This document shows positions 39,001 to 51,000 of a stretch of DNA of 64,000 nucleotides, one piece after another. The notes beneath the pieces were generated by a model, which was given only the letters and a program-made list of their open reading frames with translations, was not told where the DNA came from and did not search any database. The stretch's first letter is position 1; the number at the start of each line of letters is the position of its first letter. This DNA is from Alentia gelatinosa (taxonomy: Eukaryota > Annelida > Polychaeta > Phyllodocida > Polynoidae). The stretch spans positions 96,428,797 through 96,492,796 of the forward strand of contig OX465580.1 in NCBI GenBank assembly GCA_950022655.1. Reading direction: 5' to 3'. Made by a program: the position numbers and the translations under genes.

Positions 39001-42000
39001 ATATCAACGCCGAGATGCGGCAAGACTTGCAATGGTTCCTCCGCTTTGCTGAGGGCTGGAACGGCCACGCCCTCATCCCTCGCGGCCCGCCTACAAAGTG
39101 TATCATCGTCTATGCGTGCCTCTCGGGCATCGGAGGTACAGACGGGAAGTACTCGTACTCCGGGCAGGTGTGCCCTGTCAGCGACCCCGTCGACTGTATC
39201 GCCGAGCTCGAGGCACTTAACACCATATTCGCGATGAACACGTTCCTCACCGACCGGGATCGAGGCACGCGGGTAGAAGTCTTCTGTGATAACCTGGGCA
39301 CCGTCCAGGCACTCACATCCGGCCGGGCGAGGAACTCAGTCCTTGCAGAGTGTGCCCGGCAAGCCTGGATGGTCCAGGCGAAATTGCAGATAGACTTCAT
39401 CTACACGCACGTTCCGGGGGCACTCAACACCGTCGAGGATGCCCTCAGCCGTGCCCACCTGACCTCGAGGGAATTTGACAAAGCGGCCACGTTCACCAAA
39501 TTCCATTCCCTCACTGAAATTATGCCATGTACTCACGCGGCATTTATTCCTGTTCTACGTCTCACATGCAGATCCGGCGCTATGCTGTCTCCAGACGAGG
39601 GCATCTGCTCGACAATCAGAGGCACGTGCCCCCGGAACGGTCGCGAACCAGCGGAGCGCCGTCGCGACCTACCTCGCATTCTGCCGGCGGATGGGGGTGG
39701 ACCCGCAGAGGCCCACGGTGAGCTTTACCACGGCGTACCTCGAATACGTCGCGGTCCACGCCCCCTCGCCGGCCACGGTCGCGAATCACCTCTCACACGT
39801 CCGGTCGCACCTGCGACTGACGGGAGGGGATGTCGCACCCACGGAGGACTTCCGGATCAAGCGGGCCCTCGAGGCGATGCGGCGAAACAAGACCTATCAG
39901 CCCAACTTGAAACCACCAGTGCCGTTGGCCGTGATCCGGGCCGTCCTCGCGGCCCTTATGGACTCTCCAACTCATCTCGCTCTATGGGCTGCCATCCTGA
40001 TCATTTATTACGCGGCACTCAGGCAGAGCGAAGTGGCGCCCCCAACGGCCTCGAGGTACGACGCGGTGCGACACCTATCGCGCCGGGATGTGGTGGTCGG
40101 CTGTCGACGCGTGACCGTCCGTGTCAAAGCCGCCAAAAACATGCAGCACGTGGGGGAGGAGAAAACGGTCACGCTGCACGAGTCACCCGATCCGCGGTTC
40201 TGACTGGTACGTGCTATACGTCAGATGTTGGTGGTGTCCCCTACGGCCAACCCCGAGGACCCGTTCCTCCAGCACGTACACGGAGCAACCGTTACGACCA
40301 GGATCCTGACTAAAGAATGGAAAGACATCCTACAAGTTGTTCACCAGCCGCCTACCTTTACGCTGCATGGCCTTTGCAAGGCCGCAGCAACCCAGGCATA
40401 CCAGGCCGGTATGCCAGAACTATCCATCCAAAGGTATGGCGGCTGGAAATCTAACGCTCATAGGACATACATAAAGAACAATGACGCTGACTGAGTCAAC
40501 CGTGCATTGGTACAGTCCCTACTCAACAAAAACTCTTAATTACTCCCTCCCACCCTCTCCTTTTATTGGCTCCTTGGGATTTTTATTTACCATATACAAT
40601 TTACCATGTATTGTATCACGTACAATTAACATTTATATTGTATATCATATTTTCTTATCATAATTGACCGTTACTCTATTTGTCAATTACCTTTACCTTA
40701 TTACTTATCCTCATACTCGTCCAATAAGGTCGGCATAAAATTTTACCATATATTACCATATAAAATTCAATAAAATTTTATGTTCCCAAGCCCCTGCTTC
40801 TCTCCTTTTATCCAGGGTAGGGGTAATGGGTTACTCATGGCCGTTGGTCAGGGGTGGTCATTGCTCCCCCTGGTGTTCCCCCCTCTCGCGCGACACGAGC
40901 GCCCCTCCTGCCCTCTAGCGGCCCTCACACGTACCGCGCAGTCACGAGCGCGCCCACGGCACTGGTCCTGGTCTCACTTCTTCTCCAGCCCTCCTGCAGT
41001 ACACACATACTCCAGCATTTTCTCGTCCCACCCACCCTCAACCTCACTTCTCTTTTCCTACTTACGTAGGGCATTTTTATTTACCATATACAATTTACCA
41101 TGTATTATATCACGTACAATTAACATTTATATTGTATATCATATTTTCTTATCATAATTGACCGTTACTCTATTTGTCAATTACCTTTACCTTATTACTT
41201 ATCCTCATATTAATATCATATTCATATGTCGTCCAATAAGGTCCGCATAAAATTTTACCATATATTACCATATAAAATTCAATAAAATTTTATGTTCCCA
41301 AGCCCCTGCTTCTCTCCTTTTATCCAGGGTAGGGGTAATGATAACAGTGGATGATAAAGTTAAAAGCAGTACCTGTCCATCGTTGGTAGTGTAGGCCTAT
41401 TGGCCAGTACAAAGGAAGCTGCGACGAGGAGAGACAGAATGTTGTGTAGTATTCCCGCCGGCAGGAGGAAGCTGTTGTACCAATTGGGCGTGAGCGGAAT
41501 CGGACTAGAAAATATACAAAGGGAATTAGTGGTATAAATACTATAATGATGAATATTAGCTCTACATAATAATAACTAGTAAACCTCAGATAGAACATAA
41601 AAATCTCCAAAGACCATACAAACCCAACATGAAAAGATAAGATAATAGAAAAAGGCAACCGTCTCAATAGGATAGTATGTATAGTATGAGGTATACTATC
41701 TCATTTAATTAATCTTAAAGTAACCTTGACCAAGAATCATTGTATTAGCTGCCATGCCATTGAGAGATTATCTGTTATCTGCTTTTTTGGTAACTCTAGA
41801 TCTACAACACGCTCTCTATAAGGATACCGAGATTTATTCAAAATATATCTAACGCTTGGGCGGAAATTAATATCGGGAATGAAAAACAAGAAATGAATGA
41901 TTAATTTATGAATTACCTGTAAATACTCTCCGGTAGGGACGAATTGCTTGTGATTTCTGTCTTTCCCAATGCTCCCTGTGAGTCCCATGTGACTATCATC

Positions 42001-45000
42001 ACAATGTTTATGATGAGACTTAAGAAGATGACTAAATAGTTCCACCAAGTCCTGAAAGAGCGCACAATATGTGTTTTACTCCTGATTCCTTGTGCAACTT
42101 TGAGTTAATGACAGCTATGGTAGTCTTACATAACTGTTGTATTAAGGAAACAGCATAATGTTATATATCTGAATGAATCCAGATTGACAAGTAAATATGA
42201 TAAAAAGACAATTGCGCTTAATAAGAAACTGCTAAAAACCTCTGTTCGAAGATTTTCAAAAGCCCAACCGAATGCAAATTAACCCATAGTAAGTAATTAC
42301 CGTAGAGGCAATTTGGACGCTAAAACCAGCAGTATATAGGAACATGTTTCTGTGTTATATGCATTGCTAACTATTATGGGGAAGAGTAATGTTTTCATCG
42401 AACATAATGGATCAATTGAAAAAAACCAACAACATATATCTATGGCAAATCGAATGTAGGGTAAATTATATACAAGTGTAGAGGGGTTCATATTTTGAAA
42501 ATTTGGCCATTAATGAAAACCTTTAAAACAGAAGGTATGGGTTGGTAGGTAAATGGCAACTAGTCGTTCAATTACTAATGGGCGGCTGTAAGCTGCCGAC
42601 CACACACTAAACTACAATCCCTGCGACCCTTAACGATTCAATCGAGGGACACTTTGATTAATACTGAAGTTGTACCCTACCATCTGTGAATGATGAAGTC
42701 GATGAGTTTGTTTTCTCTGATGCTTCGTTGGTATTTGATGTCGTCCAGGATGTCAGAGGACCAGTCAAACAAATCTCGCAGCTTATTGCTAGGACTAGAA
42801 CGGTCTATCGACCACTTCAGCTGTTCTTTGACTTCTTCTCGCAATACATTCTGCGGATTAGACGCAAGTTTGTTTTAAAGAATCACTCTATCTAATCTTG
42901 AAAGAACAAGGCAGTAATTGCCTGTTCCCCCCCCTCTAGCACGTAGTATTTATGGACGCGAAATTACACTTTGACTTTTGCTCTAGCTAACTGGTATGTA
43001 ATTGATGTGAAGCTTGAAACATTTTGCAACTGCATTGAAGGCAGAACAAGTGGGGCATGTATACATACGTGTATGTGGTAAATTACTAATATCCATGGAC
43101 TCAAGGAATTCAGCAGTCCTAAAGCGGGTTCAATCAATAAACGTATGTAATTCTATGTGTACACAGTGGTTCATTTGGTCTTAGGACTACTATCTGCTGT
43201 TTGAAGAAAAATAACATTTTTACTTCAAACATTGTAAGACTTTACATGAAAGACTTAAATGAAACCGGCGCAGTGTAGGTATTCTAAGAACTTTGCTTTA
43301 GTTGAGTTTGAATCTATCTATCTGATAACAATTGGAACTAAGTCTCATATCTTCGCCGCCATATGCACCCAGCAAATCGAATAATTCCCGACCTCTTTTT
43401 GTTCAGAATATTCTCTGAACATTGCTGTCCTATGTTCCAATGTACCTCATTCTACTGTTCCTGTAGAAATAAACATTATTGAAAAAGAAAAAAACTAATT
43501 TTGTTCTAGCACCCTTTATCATTCACAAAGTGAGATGATTACATCAGAACAAGCTACACCAATATGTTAGGATCTATCACACTGACCTTATCCTTGACAC
43601 GGAATCGGCAGCGCTGGAGACCATTGTCAGTCATCACTTCAACGGACATGGAATGGTTATCGTAATATTTCATGGAGTCGCTCAGGTCTTTATCTATGGA
43701 CAAATATAAGTGTGGGGAAGTATCATGGGGAGTAAACGCAAAAGGGTCTGGAAATTATGGTTTGTAACTGTTTTAAAAGGGGAATTCCCTTTTGAATAAA
43801 TTTATATATACTACTTTTTCTTTTCACCATTTTGAATCAAATCTTTTTTATTATAGAAAAAAGTGATATCAGGTATAATCGTCTATTACATTATTGACGT
43901 TTTTCTTAGGGAGAGTAACACTAACCATATAGGAAACAAGTTAAGTGCATATATCATTTTGAGAGATCTACATTAGTATAAGTCTGATCAAACCTGTCCA
44001 AACCAAACTGTCAAAGGAACTATTGACGTTACGAAAATGGCATAAAACAAAATGGCATGGTGATGCCAAGGATATAATAGCAGTAATAAAGTATTGTGGG
44101 GAGATGTGTGATATATGGTCCTGTATAACCATATCAATGTCTTTCTGTTTATCAACGCGCACACACACACACACCAAACGCCGGTATAAAAAACAGGAAA
44201 ACCAGCAGTGTATATTTCATGGTAGTACTCCCACTGGTGACGATGCGTGACTGAGGGCTAGAGGTTGAACCCAGCCCTAGCCTGGCAGTCTGGCCTAGTT
44301 AGACTATAGGCCAGGTAACGGGTTCCAGTTCCGTGGTGCATTATTGGTAACGCCTCCATTTTCTGTTGCATTGTGGGATTTCGCCACCTTGGCAGACCAC
44401 CAGGGACCCGTTTCAATAGCCTGTAGGACGTCCGTTATTGGGTGTAGTGACACGATAGCGACAAGTTGCGTTGCAGTAGTTTAGTAACAAGCCATTCCGG
44501 GAGTCCTTCTTACAGACAGGCGCTAATAGTGGCTTGTACCATTTCAGAAGTGGTTGTCCGGTCACTAAAAGGGTCACTATAGTGTCTATAATAGCGAGAG
44601 GGTATACCCTCTCGCTTCTATTGTCACAAACGTGTAACTTCACTTCCCGTAGGAATTAACCCTTTAAGGACGGCTGCCTGGGGCCTAGCTACTCCCATAA
44701 GGACGAGTGCTGGTGGCAGTTTGTCTGGCTAGAGGACGGCCACATAATAGTTAAAACTGATATCCAAGTTTCTAATCATGCAATATGATACATAATCATA
44801 AATATTTTATTTCTTTTTAATAGAAATACTAAATATGATGTTATATCTACATATTCTGAAAATTTCATGAATATTGTTCTATTATTTCTTTATTAAAACA
44901 TTTTTGTTAATATTGGGACAATGATGCCTCAAGGCATCATGCGTCTTTAGTGCGGTGATGCCTCCAGGTATCATGCGTCTTTAGTGCGGTGATGCCTCCA

Positions 45001-48000
45001 GGCATCATGCGTCCTTAAAGGGTTAAGCTATGAAACTTTAACCCCAGTTAGGGACACATACAACTTATAAACATGCCAAATATGAAGGAAATCGGCTTAT
45101 GCAATTCAGAGATATTCACATTTGAATTTTGTCATAGAAAATGCTGCTCTGGTGTCCAGTGTAGAATTACTCAAGCGCAGTTGCTAATTTATGCGGTGAC
45201 CTTCACCTTGACACCACTTGTCCCCTGTAGGACATGAGTATGAGAGGTGGGGTACCCAACATGTGTTGTCCCAAACTAGGGACACATCCACAATAGTGAC
45301 AAGACACACCTCCCCTTTAGTGACATGCCTATTGCAACGCGACCAAACTTTTTCTGTTATTCAAGTCACTATTGGCGTCACTAAACATGTCACTAAGTGG
45401 TTTAGTGACCCATTCTATTGAAACGGGCCCCAGATACGCTAGTGGTTCCTAGGGTATCCGCTAGTGGGCTCGGCAGAGATATATCCGCTTTGAGAGCATG
45501 AGCGCCCTGGCCCTAGCGACAACGGGACGTACTACAGCCTAGTTGAAGGACGTAGGAACCCGTTACCTGTCCCTTATTTCATTAGGGCAGGGAGCCAGGG
45601 ACCCATTTCAATAGAATGCGTCACTAAGCCACTTAGTGACATGACTAGTGACAGCAATAGTGACAGCAATAGTGACAAAATTTAAGTCTCATTTCATAAG
45701 GCATGTCACTGTAGAGGAGGTGCGTCTTGTCACTATTGTGGATGTGTCCCTAGTTTGGGACAACATACCAGAAAAACATGTGGGGTACCCAATCTCACAT
45801 ACTCATGTCCTACCGGGAACAAGTGCCATCAAGGTGAAGGTCACTGCATAAATTAGCGCCAGCGCTTGAATAATTCTACACTGGCCACCAGAGCAGCATT
45901 TGCTATGACAGATTTCAAATGTGAATATCGTTGGATTGCATCAGCCGATCTCCTTCATATGTTTATCTGTTGGCATGTTTATCTGTTGTATGTGTCCCTA
46001 ACTGGGGTTAAAGTTTCATAGCTTAATTCTTACGGGAAGTGAAGATACGCATTTGTGACAATAGAAGCGAGAGGGTAAACCCTCTAGCTATTTGGGACAC
46101 AACAGTGACCCCGACAGTGACCGGACATAGGTTTTATGAAATAGTCAAGCCATTATTAGCGCCTGTCTGTAACAAGGGCTTGCGGAATGGCTTGTCACTA
46201 AACTACTGCAAGGCAACCTGTCGCTATCATGTCACTACAACCAATAACGGACGTCCTACAGACTATTGAAACGGGCCCCAGTCTAACCCAGCCCTAGCCG
46301 ACAATGGCACCCTCTGTAGAATATTCGATAAACAAGTCACCACTGGTGCCCCCTGATAATTAATAATAGAAATACTACAACTATTTCTACACATATAAGA
46401 ACGGAGGAAGGTGTTGAAGAATGTTATAAAGCATCAGGCCCAGCGTCCACTGAGCTACCGATACCCCACGATATAACTTACGATGTGTCTATCGGAATGC
46501 ATCCTTGGGTATATCGTCTATCGATTAAAGTTGACTTTCCAACGCGAGGTAAATATTGTATCTGAAGCTGCAGCTTTAGCTCAGTCAACGCCGGGCCTAA
46601 GAGCTATTCTAGGGCGATTGTGAGTGTATAAAGTCGTTTTCATAAATATGTTATTACATAAGTAATATGAAGTAATTAGTGATAGTCAAGTCAGCCTATC
46701 GTAAGTAATATGATATAGGGATGTAGTGCGTGTTTTACGTCGCAGGTTGGAGACAATGGGCAACCCTCTCTCACACATCTATATCGGGAAAACACCACAG
46801 AATCTACATGTTGAAGTATATCTTTGAGGAAAATTATCAAAACGAAATTGGGGCAATAGAAATCAGCATCATTAGCCTTTGGGTACATCATGGACAGGGT
46901 CACTCATTTCAAAGACACTATGGATAAAAGAGTAAAGTTACCATCATCGACTGCGATGGGGAGAATGTCGTTCAGACGTTGAATTATGAAGTGGTACTTG
47001 AAGCCCACATTCAGCATCGTGTCTCGAGTACTCTTCCTCAGCTGTTTATCCTGTGGCATCTAAAATAGACCAGAATGCACAGCATGAAAAGTGTAATTTA
47101 TTGATCTATACACAACTGCGTAAATGCAGGTATAGGCATATTTACCAGTGTTTCCATTTGAATATGTCAATATTTGGTATCAACGCATGGAGCACAACAT
47201 GATTTTGTGTGTGTATATATACGCCCCTTATGTATGGCGCGTTCATGCATATTAAAGAAGAAACCAACAAGTTTTGGTCAAAGTCGTCGTTCTCCACGAG
47301 TTTGATGCGGAGTGAATATCACATAGCATTCAAACGAGTTGGAGAACGACGACTTTGACCAAAACGAGTTGCTTTCTGTATTAATCTCACACCTGTACAC
47401 ACTAAAAGAATGGGCAACAAATAGGATGTAGACCATGGAGAACGGACTGCAATACTTGTAGGAGCATGGAGAACGAGATCCCAATGTTAAGCCTATGGAC
47501 ATTTATTCCAGGGGTGAGATAAAGATATAGAAAACAAATAGAAAAAGGTTTATCCAGTCTCCTGAATACGCAACCCCTGCTACACCGTCACTGCCACACC
47601 CTCACGCCAGTCCCTGCCTATCAATCTCCCACTACACTCACTGTGCGTCTGTAAACACTAAGGGGTCCCTCCCAGCTACTACGACGGCCTACGACGGCCT
47701 ACGATTAAGTCTGTCGCAGACTTAATCGTAGGCCGTCGTAGTAGGTGGGAGGCCTTATTGCGGCGACAACTGGCCACGCTCTGCGATTAATCTTCCGACG
47801 GTCTACGACGGACTACGACGGCCTACGAAATTCAAATATGTTTGAATTTCGTAGACCCTCTGCGATTAACGGTTTTTTGTTGTAGTGCGTCGTAGCCCGT
47901 CGGCGCGCTGCGAGTTTGTCGGCGACAAAACCTGATTAATTGAGGAGTTTGTCGGCGACACCTCCACGATTTTTTCAGTTTGCTGCCGACACGGCCAAAG

Positions 48001-51000
48001 GGTTAACCGTAGACTTAATCGTAGTAGGTGGGAGGGACCCCTAACACTGAAGCCCCTGCTCCTCATCCTGACCACGACCCGACCATGACTCCGACCCTGT
48101 GTCATCACTGCTTCTACCACCTCTGCCGCCATTGCTGCTCCGCACACCCCTCCGCCTACCGATACACAATACACTGACAGCGTGTGCTATACACACCAGG
48201 CTAGGCTTAAACACAAGGAGCAATGGTCTCTTTGTAAGTAAACGTATAAAGAAAGACGGTTAACTAAACAAATGAAAGCTGGGTTTTGTGGAGGTGACCA
48301 TTAAAAGTTTATGTTCTGAGCTCGTATCCCATCGAGTTTGAATAGCGTAGTATTTCACATGGTGAAACCGGGTGAATTACGTAGCGATTCAAACGAGTAA
48401 GTAGTGGGCGTTGAGTACGAGTTCCCAATTGAATGTCTATGGGAAAATCAACCAGGATGAGATCAATTATTGGGCGAAATCGAAGAAAATCGGGAACACT
48501 CGTATCTATGCATAGCGTTGGAAGCGCCCACATGTGTCTTTCTTTCTGGTAATTCTGGGCCCTAATACGATTTATCGCGCGAGTACAATCACCGTGTAAA
48601 GATATTCTCTGATATATTCCGAATATGGATGATTGTGCTTAATCCATTTTTTCCCTGAAAAAAAAAAGAGCCAGGAAACTATCAGATAAACCCCTAATCT
48701 GGTGGAATCAGCAATTTATGGCAAAAGAAAAAAAACAACAGTGCTGCCCGTAGGTGTGCACAGAGATCGGAATTATTTGACAGTGGCGTACATACCCCTA
48801 CATTTAAATAAGATCAGTTGTTCAATCAATAGAAGTCTAAAGATCATAGTAACTCACCCGATTCACATTCTGTTTGTGGTAGTGGACCGCTATTTTTCGG
48901 ATGCTTGCTACATCTATGGTATTTCTCAGCTCCTACAAACATCATGCATATGATACAAAATATGACAAATGGCTTTGTGGCCACGCGGCCATATACCATG
49001 GGAGGATGTCACTTAGTTATATACTAGGAGCAAAAAGTAAGTTCATCATAGATGAATGAGCGTGCAATTATGAACGTATAACAAATAAAAGGTCTGAGTT
49101 AGATTGAGCCTATGGATAGTTTTCTACAACCCACTTGCACCCAGTCAACTTGCCATTTCTCTAACTGCCTCAGTCTCGGATCAAAACATATCAAAAACAG
49201 TGGGTCAATGAGGTATTTCGGTCTTGAGTGATTGGTCATGGTCAGCTGGGCACACTTCTAAGACCCTGAGACACTGGCTCCCTGCTGTGTTCTCACTATC
49301 ACAAGGAACAGCATGCAGATAGTAAAGGGATAGTTTTCTGGAAGCACACTGAAAGTTCAATGTGACGACTCTAACCCTGACTCTAAGCTCTAGATGATGT
49401 ATATAGGCGTGCAAGCACGCTCTAACTAGCATTAGTTTACAGAGGTCTCTGCTGACATGATGTAACACGATTATGACCCTTCTAAATATATATTGAAATA
49501 TATTTACATACATCTTTGGATGTTCAAGTGCTAAAATATGCTCCTACCTTTGTCAGTTTGGTTACAGACGGGTGGTCCTCTTCAATCATTGACATGATGA
49601 GAAAGCCAATGATCTGATACAGTTTGACTAATTTGTCTTCAGGTATTTCCATCTGGAGTTTCGTATCTTGGAGTATGACGTTGAGGTAATCGATCAGATC
49701 ATGATCGACTACTACCTGGCTGTTCTCAATGTTCCCCTGATAGAAGAAGTAAGCATTTGAACATCGGAAATGTTTGAAAAGGACAACTCCATTGTTGTCA
49801 GAAAGTATATGGCAAACCACGACATACCAATCACACACAATACAATGGAATACCCATACCGGAAACTTAGTTCTCTGTCAAGGTGAATCTATCTTGAAAA
49901 CTATATTCCATTGAATAGAATAATTTTATAATTTTACTAATACAAAATGTATACGTTGGGGGACATCTATCTGCGAGCGGTGTTATAAATATTGTGTTAC
50001 TGACCGAGCAGAACTCGTTGAGAGTGCTGAAGAGCTGAGTGACCAGTTTGATGTTGTCGATGTCTAGGTGGGAGTAGAATAGTTTGAGGTAATCCACCAC
50101 TTTCCCAACCAGATTGGTGGTCTTGATATTGTCGGGTTGCTCCCTCAGGTAGTCCTGGTAATTGTACATAATAGACTGTGATTATTAAAGGAAAACTGGC
50201 CAACCTTGGCAATGCAGCTTTTAACGTAACTAATTGCTTTGTCGGAAATCAGCTCTTGACACTGTAGGCTATGGGCTACCGGGGTTAAAAGAAGGTCTAT
50301 TGTCTTGTTCATTTGAAAGCCTATTAATTCTGTTGGCAACATCTTCAGCGGGATATTCACATCAATTTATATATGTAAAGGTTTTTAGATTAAACTGGTC
50401 AGACCTGAAGGTCCTTGTTCTGTCCGTCACACATAGAAGCGAGCATCTGAAGCAGCAGTTCGATATTGTAGTCATCCTTGATCGGTGATCCCGTGGGATT
50501 CCTGATTGTTTTCTCCAGGGATGAAAATCCCACAGTCGCCCCGACCGCTGCTACCGTGGCAATCTGAATATGATGTATACACACAGTACTGAGTGGGATA
50601 TGACAATGTGTGTAAACGAATCTCTATATAAGACTCGAACTACAGATGTTCGTACTTTTTCTTTGCATTTCTGCTTGTGCACCGTATTCCGGATATTGGG
50701 GTCATGGTATCTTTTGGCATATGATATTTATATATAAAGAATCAGAGACAAAAGCAAAAACAGTTGATTAAATTGTCCTTTTACAACTGATATGCGGTCT
50801 TATGAAGTCGTTCCAAGCAATACGTACCAATACAAAAGGAAAATCACTAATAATGCTACTTGACCCCTCTGCTCGTGTAAAGATGACATTCACCATTTCT
50901 TTTTTCCACTGTGATTCAGTCAGCAACTTTGGAAAATAGTTTAAAACTGGCTGAAAAAAATCAACAACAAAAAACACACGAAAAAACCCCCCCAAAAAAC

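Larger units (their letters stand above)
36712..41339 (+). mobile_element. Ngaro-like tyrosine-recombinase retrotransposon, copy 2 (decayed, near full length)
   Basis: Order: A1 (36712-36848, truncated), gag, RT, RNase H, recombinase, B1 (40579-40827), A2 (from 40828), B2 (41073-41339). A deletion joins the middle of A1 to mid-gag. It is clearly diverged from copy 1 and belongs to a different subfamily. It is in intron 18, antisense to the IP3R-like gene, head to head with copy 1. B2 ends about 33 bp from the exon 18 donor. Confidence 0.9.

Noticed and set aside
41505..41667. Hydrophobic open frame in intron 17 (IFMFYLRFTSYYYVELIFII), considered as the missing membrane helix
   Set aside because: AT-rich intron sequence in a frame that does not join exon 18, with no suitable splice pair.
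45218..46269. Several ORFs with VTIVDVSLVWDN or NRSERVNPLAIWD text
   Set aside because: They are readings of the family G TIR element in both orientations, with GTGAC/GTCAC word bias.
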